DNA of 64,000 nucleotides from Eledone cirrhosa. Its lineage: Eukaryota > Mollusca > Cephalopoda > Octopoda > Eledonidae. Below are positions 55,001 to 64,000 of the stretch, piece after piece. The notes beneath the pieces were generated by a model, which had not been told where the DNA came from, did not search any database, and was given only the letters and a program-made list of their open reading frames with translations. Both the position numbers and the translations under genes were made by a program. Where the stretch lies: assembly GCA_964016885.1 (NCBI GenBank), contig OZ024740.1:202107196-202171195 (forward strand), written 5' to 3'. Numbering within the stretch: position 1 is the first letter of the stretch; every line of letters begins with the position of its first letter.

Positions 55001-58000
55001 ATGGAAGAGAGACAGTGGTGGCAGGGTGTTGTGGAAGAGAGACAGTGGTGGCAGGGTGTTGTGGAAGAGAGACAGTGGTGGCAGGGTGTTGTGGAAGAGA
55101 GACAGTGGTGGCAGGGTGTTGTGGAAGAGAGACAGTGGTGGCAGGGTGTAGTGGAAGAGAGACAGTTGTGGCAGTGTGTTGTGGAAGAGAGACAGTGGTG
55201 GCAGGGTGTAATGGAAGAGAGACAGTGGTGGCAGGGTGTAATGGAAGAGAGACAGTGGTGGCAGGGTGTAATGGAAGAGAGACAGTGGTGGCAGGGTGTA
55301 GTGGAAGAGAGACAGTGGTGGCAGGGTGTAATGGAAGAGAGACAGTGGTGGCAGGGTGTTGTGGAAGAGAGACAGTGGTGGCAGGGTGTAGTGGAAGAGA
55401 GAGAGTGGTGGCAGGGTGTAATGGAAGAGAGACAGTGGTGGCAGGGTGTAATGGAAAAGAGACAGTGGTGGCAGGGTGTAATGGAAGAGAGACAGTGGTG
55501 GCAGGGTGTAATGGAAGAGAGACAGTGGTGGCAGGGTGTAATGGAAGAGAGACAGTGGTGGCAGGGTGTAGTGGAAGAGAGACAGTGGTGGCAGGGTGTA
55601 ATGGAAGAGAGACAGTGGTGGCAGGGTGTTGTGGAAGAGAGACAGTGGTGGCAGGGTTTTGTGGAAGAGAGACAGTGGTGGCAGGGTGTAATGGAAGAGA
55701 GACAGTGGTGGCAGGGTGTAATGGAAGAGAGACAGTGGTGGCAGGGTGTAATGGAAGAGAGACAGTGGTGGCAGGGTGTAATGGAAGAGAGACAGTGGTG
55801 GCAGGGTGTAGTGGAAGAGAGACAGTGGTGGCAGGGTGTAATGGAAGAGAGACAGTGGTGGCAGGGTGTTGTGGAAGAGAGACAGTGGTGGCAGGGTGTA
55901 ATGGAAGAGAGACAGTGGTGGCAGGGTGTAATGGAAGAGAGACAGTGGTGGCAGGGTGTAGTGGAAGAGAGACAGTGGTGGCAGGGTGTAATGGAAGAGA
56001 GACAGTGGTGGCAGGGTGTAATGGAAGAGAGACAGTGGTGGCAGGGTGTAATGGAAGAGAGACAGTGGTGGCAGGGTGTAGTGGAAGAGAGACAGTGGTG
56101 GCAGGGTGTAGTGGAAGAGAGACAGTGGTGGCAGGGTGTTGTGGAAGACAGACAGTGGTGGCAGGGTGTAATGGAAGAGAGACAGTGGTGGCAGGGTGTA
56201 ATGGAAGAGAGACAGTGGTGGCAGGGTGTTGTGGAAGAGAGACAGTGGTGGCAGGGTGTAATGGAAGAGAGACAGTGGTGGCAGGGTGTAATGGAAGAGA
56301 GACAGTGGTGGCAGGGTGTAATGGAAGAGAGACAGTGGTGGCAGGGTGTAGTGGAAGAGAGACAGTGGTGGCAGGGTGTAATGGAAGAGAGACAGTGGTG
56401 GCAGGGTGTAGTGGAAGAGAGACAGTGGTGGCAGGGTGTAATGGAAGAGAGACAGTGGTGGCAGGGTGTTGTGGAAGAGAGACAGTGGTGGCAGGGTGTA
56501 ATGGAAGAGAGACAGTGGTGGCAGGGTGTAATGGAAGAGAGACAGTGGTGGCAGGGTGTAATGGAAGAGAGACAGTGGTGGCAGGGTGTAGTGGAAGAGA
56601 GACAGTGGTGGCAGGGTGTAATGGAAGAGAGACAGTGGTGGCAGGGTGTAATGGAAGAGAGACAGTGGTGGCAGGGTGTTGTGGAAGAGAGACAGTGGTG
56701 GCAGGGTGTAATGGAAGAGAGACAGTGGTGGCAGGGTGTAATGGAAGAGAGACAGTGGTGGCAGGGTGTAGTGGAAGAGAGACAGTGGTGGCAGGGTGTA
56801 ATGGAAGAGAGACAGTGGTGGCAGGGTGTAATGGAAGAGAGACAGTGGTGGCAGGGTGTAATGGAAGAGAGACAGTGGTGGCAGGGTGTTGTGGAAGAGA
56901 GACAGTGGTGGCAGGGTGTAGTGGAAGAGAGACAGTGGTGGCAGGGTGTAATGGAAGAGAGACAGTGGTGGCAGGGTGTAATGGAAGAGAGACAGTGGTG
57001 GCAGGGTGTAATGGAAGAGAGACAGTGGTGGCAGGGTGTAATGGAAGAGAGACAGTGGTGGCAGGGTGTAATGGAAGAGAGACAGTGGTGGCAGGGTGTA
57101 ATGGAAGAGAGACAGTGGTGGCAGGGTGTAATGGAAGAGAGACAGTGGTGGCAGGGTGTAATGGAAGAGAGACAGTGGTGGCAGGGTGTAGTGGAAGAGA
57201 GACAGTGGTGGCAGGGTGTAATGGAAGAGAAACAGTGGTGGCAGGGTGTTGTGGAAGAGAGACAGTGGTGGCAGGGTGTAATGGAAGAGAGACAGTGGTG
57301 GCAGGGTGTAATGGAAGAGAGACAGTGGTGGCAGGGTGTAATGGAAGAGAGACAGTGGTGGCAGGGTGTAGTGGAAGAGAGGCAGTGGTGGTAGGGTGTA
57401 ATGTAAGAGAGACAGTGGTGGTAGGGTGTTGTGGAAGAGAGACAGTGGTGGCAGGGTGTTGTGGAAGAGAGATAGTGGTGGCAGGGTGTAGTGGAAGAGA
57501 GACAGTGGTGGCAGGGTGTAATGGAAGAGAGACAGTGGTGGTAGGGTGTTGTGGAAGAGAGACAGTGGTGGCAGGGTGTAATGGAAGAGAGACAGTGGTG
57601 GCAGGGTGTTGTGGAAGAGAGACAGTGGTGGCAGGGTGTAATGGAAGAGAGACAGTGGTGGTAGGGTGTAATGGAAGAGAGACAGTGGTGGCAGGGTGTA
57701 ATGGAAGAGAGACAGTGGTGGCAGGGTGTTGTGGAAGAGAGACAGTGGTGGCAGGGTGTTGTGGAAGAGAGACAGTGGTGGCAGGGTGTTGTGGAAGAGA
57801 GAGAGTGGTGGTAGGGTGTAATGGAAGAGAGACAGTGGTGGCAGGATGTAATGGAAGAGAGACAGTGATGGTAGGATGTAATGGGAGAGAGACAGTGGTG
57901 GCAGGGTGTAATGGAAGAGAGACAGTGGTGGCAGGATGTAATGGAAGAGAGACAGTGGTGGCAGGATGTAATGGAAGAGAGACAGTGATGGTAGGGTGTA

Positions 58001-59209
58001 ATGGAAGAGACAGTGGTGGCAGGGTGTAATGGAAGAGAGACAGTGGTGGCAGGGTGTTGTGGAAGAGAGACAGTGGTGGCAGGGTGTTGTGGAAGAGAGA
58101 CAGTGGTGGCAGGGTGTTGTGGAAGAGAGAGAGTGGTGGCAGGGTGTAATGGAAGAGAGACAGTGGTGGCAGGATGTAATGGAAGAGAGACAGTGATGGT
58201 AGGGTGTAATGGAAGAGAGACAGTGGTGGCAGGGTGTTGTGGAAGAGAGACAGTGGTGGCAGGGTGTTGTGGAAGAAAGACAGTGGTGGTAGGGTGTAAT
58301 GGGAGAGAGACAGTGGTGGCAGGGTGTAATGGAAGAGAGACAGTGGTGGCAGGGTGTAATGGAAGAGAGACAGTGGTGGCAGGGTGTTGTGGAAGAGAAA
58401 CAGTGGTGGCAGGGTGTTGTGGAAGAGAGAGAGTGGTGGCAGGGTGTAATGGAAGAGAGACAGTGGTGGCAGGATGTAATGGAAGAGAGACAGTGATGGT
58501 AGGGTGTAATGGAAGAGAGACAGTGGTGGCAGGGTGTTGTGGAAGAGAGACAGTGGTGGCAGGGTGTTGTGGAAGAAAGACAGTGGTGGTAGGGTGTAAT
58601 GGGAGAGAGACAGTGGTGGCAGGGTGTAATGGAAGAGAGACAGTGGTGGCAGGGTGTTGTGGAAGAGAAACAGTGGTGGCAGGGTGTTGTGGAAGAGAGA
58701 CAGTGGTGGCAGGGTGTTGTGGAAGAGAGACAGTGGTGGCAGGGTGTTGTGGAAGAGAGACAGTGGTGGCAGGGTGTAGTGGAAGAGAGAGAGTGGTGGT
58801 AGGGTGTAATGGAAGAGAGACAGTGGTGGCAGGGTGTAGTGGAAGAGAGAGAGTGGTGGTAGGGTGTAATGGAAGAGAGACAGTGGTGGCAGGGTGTAAT
58901 GGAAGAGAGACAGTGGTGGCAGGGTGTTGTGGATGAGAGACAGTGGTGGTAGGGTGTAATGGAAGAGAGACAGTGGTGGCAGGGTGTTGTGGAAGAGAGA
59001 GAGTGGTGGCAGGGTGTAATGGAAGAGAGACAGTGGTGGTAGGGTGTAATGGAAGAGAGACAGTGGTGGCAGGGTGTAATGGAAGAGAGACAGTGGTGGC
59101 AGGGTGTAATGGAAGAGAGACAGTGGTGGCAGGATGTAATGGAAGAGAGACAATGGTGGCTGGGTGTAATGGAAGAGAGACAGTGGTGGCAGGGTGTAAT
59201 GGAAGAGAC
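52004..59209 (+). repeat. 30-bp minisatellite, about 240 copies, 7.2 kb
   Basis: The unit is GGCAGGGTGTAATGGAAGAG followed by AGACAGTGGT (14 G, 2 C, 9 A, 5 T). Three main variants occur at one place: GTAATGG, GTTGTGG and GTAGTGG. Since 30 is a multiple of three, long frames persist on both strands. On the plus strand one 2,003-residue frame encodes GRETVVAGC(N/C) repeats, and on the minus strand frames of 2,195 to 2,425 residues encode SLPLHPATTV, LFHYTLPPLS or HHCLSSITPC repeats. These are best read as consequences of unit length. A 28-base unit near 57991-58018 shifts frame. No splice or start context supports translation. Confidence 0.95.
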
Positions 59210-59417
59210 AATATTTTTATAAATTCTACATTCACTTACCCTTCTGCTTTGGAGATTCATCAAATACAATAACATATGGTTATCAATCTCTGGTTCTTGA
59301 ACTCTTTCAATTTCTCTTTGTCTGTGATTCATTCTCATTATCTACAACAGACAGATGATAAGTTAGACAACAGTGACAAGGAAAGATCTACAGGAGTTTT
59401 GACAACAATATATATGG

Positions 59418-59675
59418 CAATGGTTGTGATGGTCACATGGCGAAAAGTGCCCAGCCCACACTTTAAAGTGGTCGTGTAAAACAGACGCAAAAAGCACCCA
59501 GCACTCACTGTAAATGTGGTTGACTCTAGGAAAGGCATCCAGCCGTAGAAAACCAGCCAGGAACAGTCATGTATGAGTGAGACACGGTCACCCGACCCAA
59601 CTTGCCTCTAAATTGGACAAACCTGTCTTACCCATGCTAGCATGGAAGATGGACGGTAAGATGAAGGCAAGGAAA
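59418..59675 (+). mobile_element. LINE 3'-end module
   Basis: 'GCCCAGCCCACACTTTAAAG', 'GTGGTTGACTCTAGGAAAGG' and 'ACCCATGCTAGCATGGAAGA' on the plus strand. With the next feature it makes an inverted pair about 50 bases apart. Confidence 0.7.
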
Positions 59676-59721
59676 AAGTTAGTTACCTGGAGCAATTCTC
59701 ATCTCCAAGTTATGCATCCTA

Positions 59722-59990
59722 TTCATCATCATGATCATTTTACGTCCATTTTTCCATGCTAGCATGGGTCAGACGAGTTGTCCTGTTGTGGACAATGCTA
59801 GGTCAGGTGACCATGTCTTGCTCATACAGAACTGATTTTGGCTTGGTATCTACAGCTGGATGCCCTTCCTAATACTGTCATTTATAGTAAGTACTGGGTG
59901 CTTTTTGCCGTGTGGCCTACACATCCACTTTACAGTGTGGACTGGGTGCTTTTTGTCGTAACACCTACACAACCATATTGAGTAATGTTA
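59722..59990 (-). mobile_element. LINE 3'-end module
   Basis: A minus-strand copy with 'CCATGCTAGCATGGGTCAGA', 'GATGCCCTTCCTAATACTGT' and two 'GTGGACTGGGTGCTTTTTG' subrepeats. Confidence 0.7.
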
Positions 59991-60330
59991 CTTAGGAGGA
60001 ACCCCATTTCTGTTGCTTGTATTCACAATTATATTCTTTCACTCATTACCCAAGATTCATGACCTTATGTAAGGGTGAGCACAAACACCAAATTAAAGAT
60101 AGTAGGTTTGTCTTTTACAGCTACCTCCCTTCTTCTGATGACCAATTGCTGATAGGTTAATTACCTTAAGTTCCTCATGTTCGGAAGTCATCGTATTTCC
60201 TGCTATTTTTAAGATTGTTCTAAAAAGGGGTTGCTATTTGTACATCACTGTTGATTTATTGGATTTCTACATTTATTTTTTCCCTGTAATCTTTGATTTG
60301 TATGGAACTTTACCTTTATATATATATATA
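59991..60330. other. Non-coding stretch
   Basis: Nothing recognisable apart from a short TA run at 60318-60330. Confidence 0.5.
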
Positions 60331-60332
60331 AG

Positions 60333-61015
60333 AGGAACGAAGCTTGCATGCTCCGCTGGATGTGTAACAGTAATATACGTGAACGGCAAAGCATAAACGA
60401 ACTAAGGAAAAAATTAGAGATAAGAGGGATCAGATGTTGTTTACTCGAGAGAAGGCTACGTTGGTATGGACACGTGATGCGCATGAAAGTCGATAGCTGT
60501 ATAACAAAGTGCAGGGCAATAAAGATAGACGGTAGTCACGGAATAGGCAGACCTAGAAAAACCTGGGACGAGCTGATAAACTCCGACATCACACACTTAC
60601 ACCTCTCCAAGACAATGTCACTGGACCGAGACCTTTGGCGGTACTCAGTAACAGAGAAGACCCGCCTTACCTAAATATATAGTAAAACCTACTCCAGCCA
60701 GTAGGCATCTCTAACAAAATACACCCCGTCCCACCACCCCCGCCCCCACCCCATCCACACCACCCCGTTCTATGTAAAGTTATGTTGGTGCCGCGCCATC
60801 GAGGCCGAAACAAATGAGATCGTGTAGGTGTCACGACAAAAAAACACACAGTCCACGCTGTAATGTGGCCGTGTAGGCAACACGGTAAAAACCTGCCAGA
60901 CAGTCCTATGCGAGCAAGACAATCACTCTTGCCTCAAGTGGGACTACCCCCGTCCAAACCCATGCAAGCGTGGAACACGGACGTTAAACGTTGATGATGA
61001 TGATGATGATGATAT
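60333..61015 (+). pseudogene. RTE-like LINE, C-terminal 109 residues plus 3'UTR
   Basis: The open segment 60348-60674 encodes 'MLRWMCNSNIRERQSINELR', 'LERRLRWYGHVMRMK' and 'GRPRKTWDELINSD', ending at a TAA. The 3'UTR (60675-61000) is G/C-rich near 60720-60770 and carries the CAGTCCACGCTG module and the '(TGATGA)n' tail at 60993-61012. The copy is 5'-truncated next to a TA run, as is usual for target-primed insertion. The C-terminus is intact here and serves as a reference for the broken copies. Confidence 0.85.
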
Positions 61016-61091
61016 ACACACACACAAACATATATATATATACACACAAACATATATATATATATACACAAACATATATATATACACAAAC

Positions 61092-61122
<31 letters not shown>

Positions 61123-61125
61123 AAC

Positions 61126-61168
<43 letters not shown>
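61016..61168. repeat. CA/TA microsatellite
   Basis: ACACACAAACATATATA repeats separate the truncated copy from the next LINE. Confidence 0.9.
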
Positions 61169-63286
61169 AACATCAATGTAAGCACAATGAAAGGAAGAGC
61201 AGGAGAAATCGTAAAGATGCTAGAGCAATAGGAAATTGATGTATGCTGTATGCAAGAGACTAGATGGAGAGGAGAGTCTGCTAGACTCCTTGTAGGAAAA
61301 AGTCAGTGCTACAAATTTTTCTGGGTGGGAAATGACGATGGGATGGGTGGTGTAGATATCCTACTAGCTGACAAGTGGGTAGGTAAGGTACAGGGTGAAT
61401 GCAAGAATCATTAAACTCAGACTAGTCCTGAATAAAACAATTACCACAATAATATCAGGTTACGCACCCCAATCGGAGTTGCCAGACAAACTTAAGGATA
61501 GGTTTTACGAGTCCCTAATGCACACTACTGCTCTAACAAACGACAATGACTTCCTAATCATCGCAGGAGATTTTAACGGACACGTAGGTAAACACCGTGA
61601 CGGCTTCTATAGAGTCCATGGAGGCCATGGGATTGGCACAAGAAATGAAGAAGGCTTCAAGCTTCTAGAATTCTGCGACGCCAATGACATGACAGATGGA
61701 CGGTCGTAAACACAAAAGCCTTCCCTAGTGAGGAATGTTCCTCCGAACATAGCTTAGTTGTCAGCCACCTCACGGTCAGAACTAGACGAACCTGGAAACA
61801 GAGGCCAACCTGGAGAAGAAAGATCTGAAAGCTGAAAGACCCCTCAGCCAGTAACAGATTTAAAGATATTTTACTCAACACCTATGACAGTAAAGAAGAA
61901 CAGATAGAGACATTCAATGTAGAAGAGCACTGGGAGTTCCTAAAAAATAACTTACTAAAGGTGACGGATGAGATCTGTGGCTGGAGTAAGACTACAGGCA
62001 GGAGGAGAGTGACTTGGTGGTGGAACAATAAGGTAGATGAGGCAGTTAAGGCCAAGAGACAGGCATGGAAAGAATGGAAGAACGGGGGAAGCAGGGTACA
62101 TTACATGGAGACCAGGAGGGAAGTTAGACAACAAGTATACTTAGCTAGGAGGGAAGCAGAGGATAGAAAATTCAAGCATGTTTTGCAACGTGAGGACCAG
62201 AAACAGGAGGTATTCAAGATTGCGAGGCAGTGTGTCAGAAAGAATTGAGATGTCATTGAAGAGAAGTGTATCCGGAATGATAAAGGTGAGCTTGCCCTCA
62301 CAAGTGCTGAGAAGACAGATGCGTGGAAGAACCATTATGATAGATTACTAAATGAGGAGAATGCATGGGAGGAAGAGACCCTACCGCAAGTAGAACCTAT
62401 AGAGGGGCCAGCAGTACAAGTCAGCAGTAGCGTAGTAAGTAAGGCAATCAAAGATATGAAGACGGGGAAGGCAACCGGTCCATCAGGTATAGCTGCCGAG
62501 ATGCTGAAGGCATCTGGGTCTGTAGGTCACACTATAACCACACGTATTGTTAACCAGGTAATACTAGGTGTCATACCAAAGGATTGGTGCAGTAGTATCA
62601 TTGTCAACTGCTACAAAGATAAAGGTGATGCACTAGATAGAGGAAACTATAGAGGTATAAAGCTGATGGACCAGGTCATGAAAGTAACAGAAAGAGTTAT
62701 AGCACAGTTGATTAGGGACCGGGTGAAACTAGATGAGATGCAATTTGGGTTTGTACCAGGAAGAGGCACCACTGATGCCCTCTTCCTTGTGAGGCAGTTA
62801 CAGGAAAAGTACCTAGCTAAAAGTAAGCCACTCTACCTGGCATTCGTCAATCTCGAGAAAGCCTTTGACAGAGTTCCACGTGCTGTAATCTGGTGGGCTC
62901 TTAGAAAACTAGGAGTAGATGAATGGCTTGTGAAAGCTGTACAAACCATGTATAGGGGAGCAGTCAGCATAGTTAGGATTAGCAATGACTATAGTGAGGA
63001 ATTTAGCGTACAGATAGGTGTCCACCAGGACTCTGTACTTAGCCCTCTCCTGTTCATCATAGTTCTGCAGGCAATAACGGAGGAGTTTAAGACCGGATGC
63101 CCATGGGAACTCCTGTATGCAGATGACCTCGCACTTATAGCTGAATCTATGGTAGAACTAGAGAAGAAATTCCAAACTTGGAAGCAGGGACTAGAAAGAA
63201 AGGGTCTCAAAGTCAACCTGACAAAAACTAAGGTCCTTGTAAGTAGACGAGAAAACAGAACCCAGATCCCCTCAGGGAAATGGCCT

Positions 63287-63418
63287 TGCTCAGTATGTAG
63301 GAAAGGTGTAGGTAGGAACTCCATTCTCTGCTCCAAATGCAAACAATGGGTACACAAGAGATGTAGCGGGATCTCAGGAAGCTTAACTAAGAATGAAGGC
63401 TTCACATGCAGCAGCTGT
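63287..63418 (+). other. PHD-like zinc-binding module, second copy
   Basis: Residues 278-321 of the open segment repeat the spacing C-x2-C-x10-C-x2-C-x4-H-x2-C-x14-C-x2-C seen at 1103-1234, with 'WVHKRCSGI' identical. The stretch between the sixth and seventh ligands differs strongly while the ligands and spacing are kept. Confidence 0.75.
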
Positions 63419-63812
63419 GCTGGGACAGCAAGCAGCAAACAGCCACAGGAAACAAGTATCACCAAACTCTGGGAGGGCTCTGTACAAACAGTAGACAGCT
63501 TCTGCTACCTAGATGACCGAATTAGCCGCGGAGGTGGGTGTTCGGAAAGTACAATAACTACGGTAAGAACGGGATGGAAGAAATTCAGGGAACTACTGCC
63601 ACTGCTAGCTGCAAAAGCTTCTCCCTCAAAATGAAAGGCAGACTGTATGATGCGTGTATCCAAACAGCAATGTTACATGGTAGTGAGACCTGGGCACTGT
63701 CTGTGGAAGACTTGCGTAGATTAGAAAGAAATGAAGCCTGCATGCTCCGATGGATGTGTAATAGTAATATACGCGAACGGCTAAATGAATTGAGAGAGAG
63801 TGAGCATAAGAG

Positions 63813-63917
63813 ACTGAGCCGTTTCGACGGCTATTTCTAGTCCAGAAATAGTTGTCGAAACGGCTTGAGCTCTGCTGTCGGGGTCATACTTTCTCCTATT
63901 ACCCACTCTACTACCCA
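63813..63917. mobile_element. Hairpin insert of about 105 bp within a 31-bp duplication
   Basis: 'GAGCCGTTTCGACGGCTATT' and 'AATAGTTGTCGAAACGGCTT' form a hairpin, followed by 'CTCCTATTACCCACTCTACT'. The host LINE sequence TAAATGAATTGAGAGAGA(G/C), then TGAGCATAAGAG, flanks it at 63782-63812 and 63918-63948 with one mismatch. A relative of its right part is at about 4167-4210. Confidence 0.8.
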
Positions 63918-64000
63918 TAAATGAATTGAGAGAGACTGAGCATAAGAGGAATCAAATGCCATGTGCAGGAGAGGCAGTTGCGTTGGTATGGACATGTGAT

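Larger units (their letters stand above)
61171..64000 (+). pseudogene. Second RTE-like LINE copy, decayed, runs off the window
   Basis: The order is endonuclease, reverse transcriptase, thumb and C-terminus, as in 428-3497. Endonuclease traces begin at 61171 ('VCCMQETRWRG') but the start codon region is missing. There is a stop near 61230, a frame change near 61395, and a deletion after 'LLEFCDAN' (61680). The reverse transcriptase is open from 62456 to 63634 (392 residues), with YADD at 63116-63127. Motif A reads 'FVNLEKAFD', so the first catalytic Asp is Asn. Motif B reads 'GVHQDSVLSP' (Gly to Asp). A one-base loss near 63605 shifts the frame into 'KSFSLKMKGRLYDACIQTAM', and a hairpin insert follows at 63813-63917. 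Confidence 0.85.

Noticed and set aside
51948..59338. Frames of 2,195 to 2,425 residues on the minus strand and 2,003 on the plus strand across the large array
   Set aside because: They are open because the tandem unit is 30 bases, a multiple of three, and lacks stops in most frames. No start context, splice sites or non-repeat domain support a gene.

Overview
The window looks like repeat-rich, non-coding chromosome of a coleoid cephalopod, most likely an octopus. This rests on recognising several repeat families typical of those genomes: tRNA-derived SINEs with the body 'TTTGCCTTTCATCC...GTCGATAAAATAAAGTACCAG', RTE-like LINEs ending in (ATG/TGA)n tails after a 'CATGCTAGCATGGAA'-type 3' end, abundant (TA)n and (CA)n tracts, and TTAA-flanked MITEs. 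I cannot fix the species from sequence alone.

Only one stretch looks like a host gene: a terminal coding exon of a C2H2 zinc-finger protein at 7137-7321 (+), with a splice acceptor, two fingers, a stop and a nearby AATAAA. All other coding similarity comes from retroelements. There is a nearly full-length but inactivated RTE-like LINE (428-3497, -) and a second, more decayed copy (about 61171 to the window end, +). There are also 3' fragments of the same clade, a Penelope-like element with GIY-YIG nuclease (about 15540-17362, -), two 3' fragments of a CR1/L2/jockey-like LINE (about 40880-41376 and 43765-44409, +) and a faint reverse-transcriptase relic near 6170.

Layout. 0.4-5 kb: RTE-like LINE and tails. 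5-9 kb: AT-rich sequence, zinc-finger exon, MITE, diverged tandem repeats. 9.5-10.3 kb: SINE chain. 10.3-15.5 kb: microsatellites and diverged tandem repeats. 15.5-17.4 kb: Penelope-like element ending in a 49-bp perfect palindrome. 18.0-19.7 kb: two minisatellites, one inside a MITE. 20-27 kb: foldback elements, SINEs and LINE tails. 27-32 kb: MITEs and several foldback elements beside (TA)n tracts, including one 1.49-kb element with 370-bp inverted arms. 32.8-35.5 kb: a pyrimidine tract, then a 2.2-kb minisatellite. 36-51 kb: LINE fragments, SINEs, MITEs and a hAT-like element, many nested. 52.0-59.2 kb: a 7.2-kb array of about 240 copies of a 30-bp unit. 59.4-64 kb: LINE tails and the second RTE-like copy, which carries a small hairpin insert inside a 31-bp duplication.

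The main themes for follow-up are three. First, both RTE-like LINE copies keep an eight-ligand PHD-like zinc-binding module between the reverse-transcriptase palm and thumb. Second, minisatellites appear to have been born inside dispersed repeats (three of the four long arrays). Third, foldback elements repeatedly sit at the edges of (TA)n microsatellites. No bacterial-style operon, CRISPR array, rRNA gene or free-standing tRNA gene was found.
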